In this document: positions 5,031-6,595 of the stretch, in pieces
Position numbering within the stretch: position 1 is the stretch's first letter
How the letters are laid out: each line of letters begins with the position of its first letter
Assembly: GCA_016234025.1 (NCBI GenBank)
Contig: JACQLL010000041.1
Coordinates: forward strand, 1-6,595
Length of the DNA stretch: 6,595 nucleotides
Source of the DNA: Candidatus Pacearchaeota archaeon
GTDB taxonomy: Archaea; Nanobdellota; Nanobdellia; Pacearchaeales; GW2011-AR1
Direction: 5' to 3'
Translations under genes and position numbers: made by a program
The notes under the pieces: model-generated
Told to the model about the DNA's origin: nothing
Databases searched by the model: none
Seen by the model: the letters and a program-made list of their open reading frames with translations, nothing else

Positions 5031-6308
5031 TTACACCTTTGCTTTTAGGTCGATGCAAACGCCTGCTGCGACTGTTGCTCCGGCATCTCTGATTGCAAAG
5101 CGCGACATGTGAGGGTTGACTGCCTGTGTTTCAAGGACAAGGTTTCCGATTGGTTTTATTCTTACTTTTGCGACGTCGCCGTTTTTCAGAAAGTCAGGAC
5201 TCGCAATCTTCTCGCCTCCTCTTTGAACTTCTAACAATTCGATAAACTGGCAGGGAACTTGCGCAGTGTGAATGTGGAAAACAGGAGTGTATCCCTTTGC
5301 GATCACTGTTGGGTGTGAGATGACTGCTATCTGTGCGGTGAATTCTTCGACGACTTTCGGAGGTTTTGCAGCGTCGCAAATAACGTCTCCTCTTGCGACA
5401 TCTTTCTTGCCGATTCCTCTCAAGTTGACTCCAACATTATCGCCGGGTTCTGCCATAGAAAGCGACTCATGGTGCATCTCAATCGTCTTTATTTCTCCCT
5501 CAATTCCTCTTCCGGTTCTTCCCGGTAAAATTATAATTTTCTGTCCGGGCTTCATCACTCCTGTTTCAATCTTTCCAACAGGAACAGTTCCAATTCCTTT
5601 AATTTCATAAGCATCTTGAATTGGCATTCTCAAGGGCAAGTTAGTCGGCTTTTCAGGCAGTTTGAAGTTATCAAATTGCTCGAGTACAGTCGGACCTTTA
5701 TACCACTTCAAGTTCCCTTTTTCTTTAAGGTTATCATTTTTGAAACCAGAACATGGGATGAAGTTCATTTCAGCTGGCTTGTAGCCGGCTTGGACTAAAA
5801 CAGCCGAAACATCTTTCTTGATTTTTTCGTATTCTTCTTCCTTGTATCCGACGGTGTCCATTTTGTTTATCAAAACGCAGACGTCGTTTACTCCCATTGT
5901 TTTCAATAGCCAGACATGTTCTTTTGTTTGAGGCTGAACTCCTGCTCCTTGTCCTGCTGCAACGACGAGGAATGCAGAGTCGGCTTGGCTCGCTCCTGTA
6001 ATCATGTTCTTTATGAAATCCCTGTGTCCCGGAGCGTCGATTATGGTTACCTCATATTTTTGAGTGATTAATTTTTCATAAGACAAGTCAATTGTAACTC
6101 CTCTTTCTCTCTCTTCCTTGAATCTGTCCATGTAGTAAGCAAACTCAAATCCCGGTTTACCGTGCGCCTGCGCTTCTAATTTTAATTTGTCAAGTTTTTG
6201 CTGTGTTAGATTCCCGGCTAAGAACATCAAGTGACCTATAGTCGTACTCTTTCCGTGGTCGACGTGACCGACGAAAGCAACATTAATGACTGGTTTTGTC
6301 TTTGCCAT
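5031..6308 (-). CDS. tuf: Translation elongation factor 1-alpha (aEF1A), GTPase
   Basis: 425 residues, full length for an archaeal EF-1alpha. The GTPase domain carries G1 GHVDHGKST (14-22), the switch I motif RERGVTIDLS with T72, G3 DAPGH (91-95; catalytic-site H95), G4 NKMD (148-151) and a G5-like CSG (186-188, where SG is usual). Domain 2 (about 222-317) contains GIGTVPVGKIETG and MHHESLSMAEPGDNVGVNLRGI-type sequence. Domain 3 (about 320-425) contains FHIHTAQVPC and ends RFAIRDAGATVAAGVCIDLKAKV. It delivers aminoacyl-tRNA to the ribosomal A site as a GTP complex. In domain 3, SRFAIRDAGATVAAG differs from the more common GRFAIRDMGxTVAAG. No ribosomal protein gene (rpsJ is frequent next to it in archaea) follows, so the gene appears monocistronic, with its own promoter and terminator. 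Confidence 0.98.
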   Translation of the reverse strand: MAKTKPVINVAFVGHVDHGKSTTIGHLMFLAGNLTQQKLDKLKLEAQAHGKPGFEFAYYMDRFKEERERGVTIDLSYEKLITQKYEVTIIDAPGHRDFIKNMITGASQADSAFLVVAAGQGAGVQPQTKEHVWLLKTMGVNDVCVLINKMDTVGYKEEEYEKIKKDVSAVLVQAGYKPAEMNFIPCSGFKNDNLKEKGNLKWYKGPTVLEQFDNFKLPEKPTNLPLRMPIQDAYEIKGIGTVPVGKIETGVMKPGQKIIILPGRTGRGIEGEIKTIEMHHESLSMAEPGDNVGVNLRGIGKKDVARGDVICDAAKPPKVVEEFTAQIAVISHPTVIAKGYTPVFHIHTAQVPCQFIELLEVQRGGEKIASPDFLKNGDVAKVRIKPIGNLVLETQAVNPHMSRFAIRDAGATVAAGVCIDLKAKV

Positions 6309-6339
6309 TTTAGTTCGTGTCTATTTCTATTTTTGGTGG

Positions 6340-6354
6340 TATTTAAAACTTTCT
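6340..6354 (-). promoter_or_regulatory. BRE/TATA promoter of the EF-1alpha gene
   Basis: On the minus strand AGAAAGTTTTAAATA is a good archaeal BRE (AGAAAG) plus TATA (TTTTAAATA) centred about 36 nt before the ATG at 6306-6308. It predicts transcription start near 6319 and a leader of about 11 nt without an SD. It is the strongest promoter match in the window, as expected for this highly expressed gene. Confidence 0.75.
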
Positions 6355-6364
6355 GTTTCATAAG

Positions 6365-6553
6365 TTAAACGTAACAGATTTTGTATCCAATTCCGCTTTC
6401 TTCAGTCAGCTCTTCCATTAATTTTTCTATAAGACCTCTAAAATTGCTATTGGTTAAGTATGCGAGACCCTCGAGAGAAACACACCCTGTTTCAATAAAT
6501 TTTCTTGTTTTTTCAAATATAGTGAACCAACTAAGTCTCTCGGTGTTGGTTCC
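6365..6553 (-). pseudogene. Start-less 62-codon reading frame, C-terminal gene remnant candidate
   Basis: A minus-strand frame open from just after a TAG (6554-6556) to TAA at 6365-6367. The protein reads as plausible coding sequence, especially residues 8-62: SWFTIFEKTRKFIETG, CVSLEGLAYLTNSNFRGLIEKL, MEELTEESGIGYKICYV. It has no ATG, GTG or TTG before the Met at residue 46 (6416-6418), which would leave only 17 residues. Upstream the frame runs into two hairpins (6542-6587). It may be the surviving 3' end of a gene whose 5' part was replaced by the hairpin segment, a gene with a frameshift near 6550, or chance. I do not recognise the family. Another minus-strand frame is open from the window edge (6594) to 6454 but looks less protein-like. 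Confidence 0.4.
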
Positions 6554-6587
6554 CTAACACCAAGAATTCTGAAAGTTGAATTCTTGG
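6542..6587. repeat. Two adjoining hairpins at the right edge
   Basis: GGTGTT (6542-6547) pairs with AACACC (6556-6561). CCAAGAATTC (6560-6569) pairs with GAATTCTTGG (6578-6587), a perfect 10-bp stem with an 8-nt loop. The two stems share the CC at 6560-6561. The second hairpin has the same outer arms, ACCAAGAATT...TTCTTGG, as hairpin H4 of the array at 4914-4938 on the same strand. The packing style is also the same, so this may be the start of a second array continuing beyond the window. Confidence 0.7.
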
Positions 6588-6595
6588 ATGCGCTC

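Noticed and set aside
5272..5610. 112-codon plus-strand frame inside the EF-1alpha gene
   Set aside because: It is the complement of a highly conserved gene; long antisense frames are common there because of codon bias.

Overview
The window looks archaeal and most probably comes from a small-genome DPANN-type lineage (Pacearchaeota/Woesearchaeota-like). The evidence is a full-length archaeal/eukaryal-type elongation factor 1-alpha, AT-rich DNA, BRE/TATA-like boxes placed about 22-35 nt before start codons, very short leaders, and only occasional Shine-Dalgarno sites matching the archaeal anti-SD. The lineage is inferred from style and gene content; no rRNA is present to confirm it.

Left part (1-2003). 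The first 60 bases are a perfect palindrome (two 30-base arms, no spacer). It cuts off the 3' end of a minus-strand DUF192-like gene (18-281). A compact divergent promoter zone (282-319) separates that gene from a plus-strand gene (320-1081) for an unrecognised single-pass membrane protein with a basic cytoplasmic tail. That gene runs tail-to-tail, with a 1-nt gap, into the last gene of the next operon.

Middle (1083-3900). A tight minus-strand operon reads moxR (AAA+ ATPase), DUF58 protein, then a BatA-like von Willebrand A membrane protein. The gaps are +2 nt and a 4-nt ATGA overlap. This is the classic MoxR/DUF58/VWA set, in which a cytosolic AAA+ machine is thought to act with VWA partners on membrane or extracytoplasmic protein complexes. 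The DUF58 protein has lost the DxSxS metal-site residues, while the BatA-like protein keeps them. Upstream lies a separate minus-strand gene (3992-4702) for an unrecognised N-terminal zinc-ribbon, single-TM protein.

Right part (4703-6595). A 328-bp gene-free gap follows. It holds the zinc-ribbon gene promoter, a run of six tightly packed and mutually different hairpins (4838-5002) enclosed by a perfect 10-bp inverted repeat (4813-4822 / 5001-5010), and the U-rich terminator of the EF-1alpha gene. The EF-1alpha gene occupies 5031-6308 (minus) with its own strong BRE/TATA. Beyond it, a 62-codon start-less reading frame (6365-6553, minus) leads into two more adjacent hairpins (6542-6587), one of which shares its arms with a hairpin of the first array. 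The enclosed hairpin array is the best candidate for something undescribed: a structured RNA or a small non-autonomous element.
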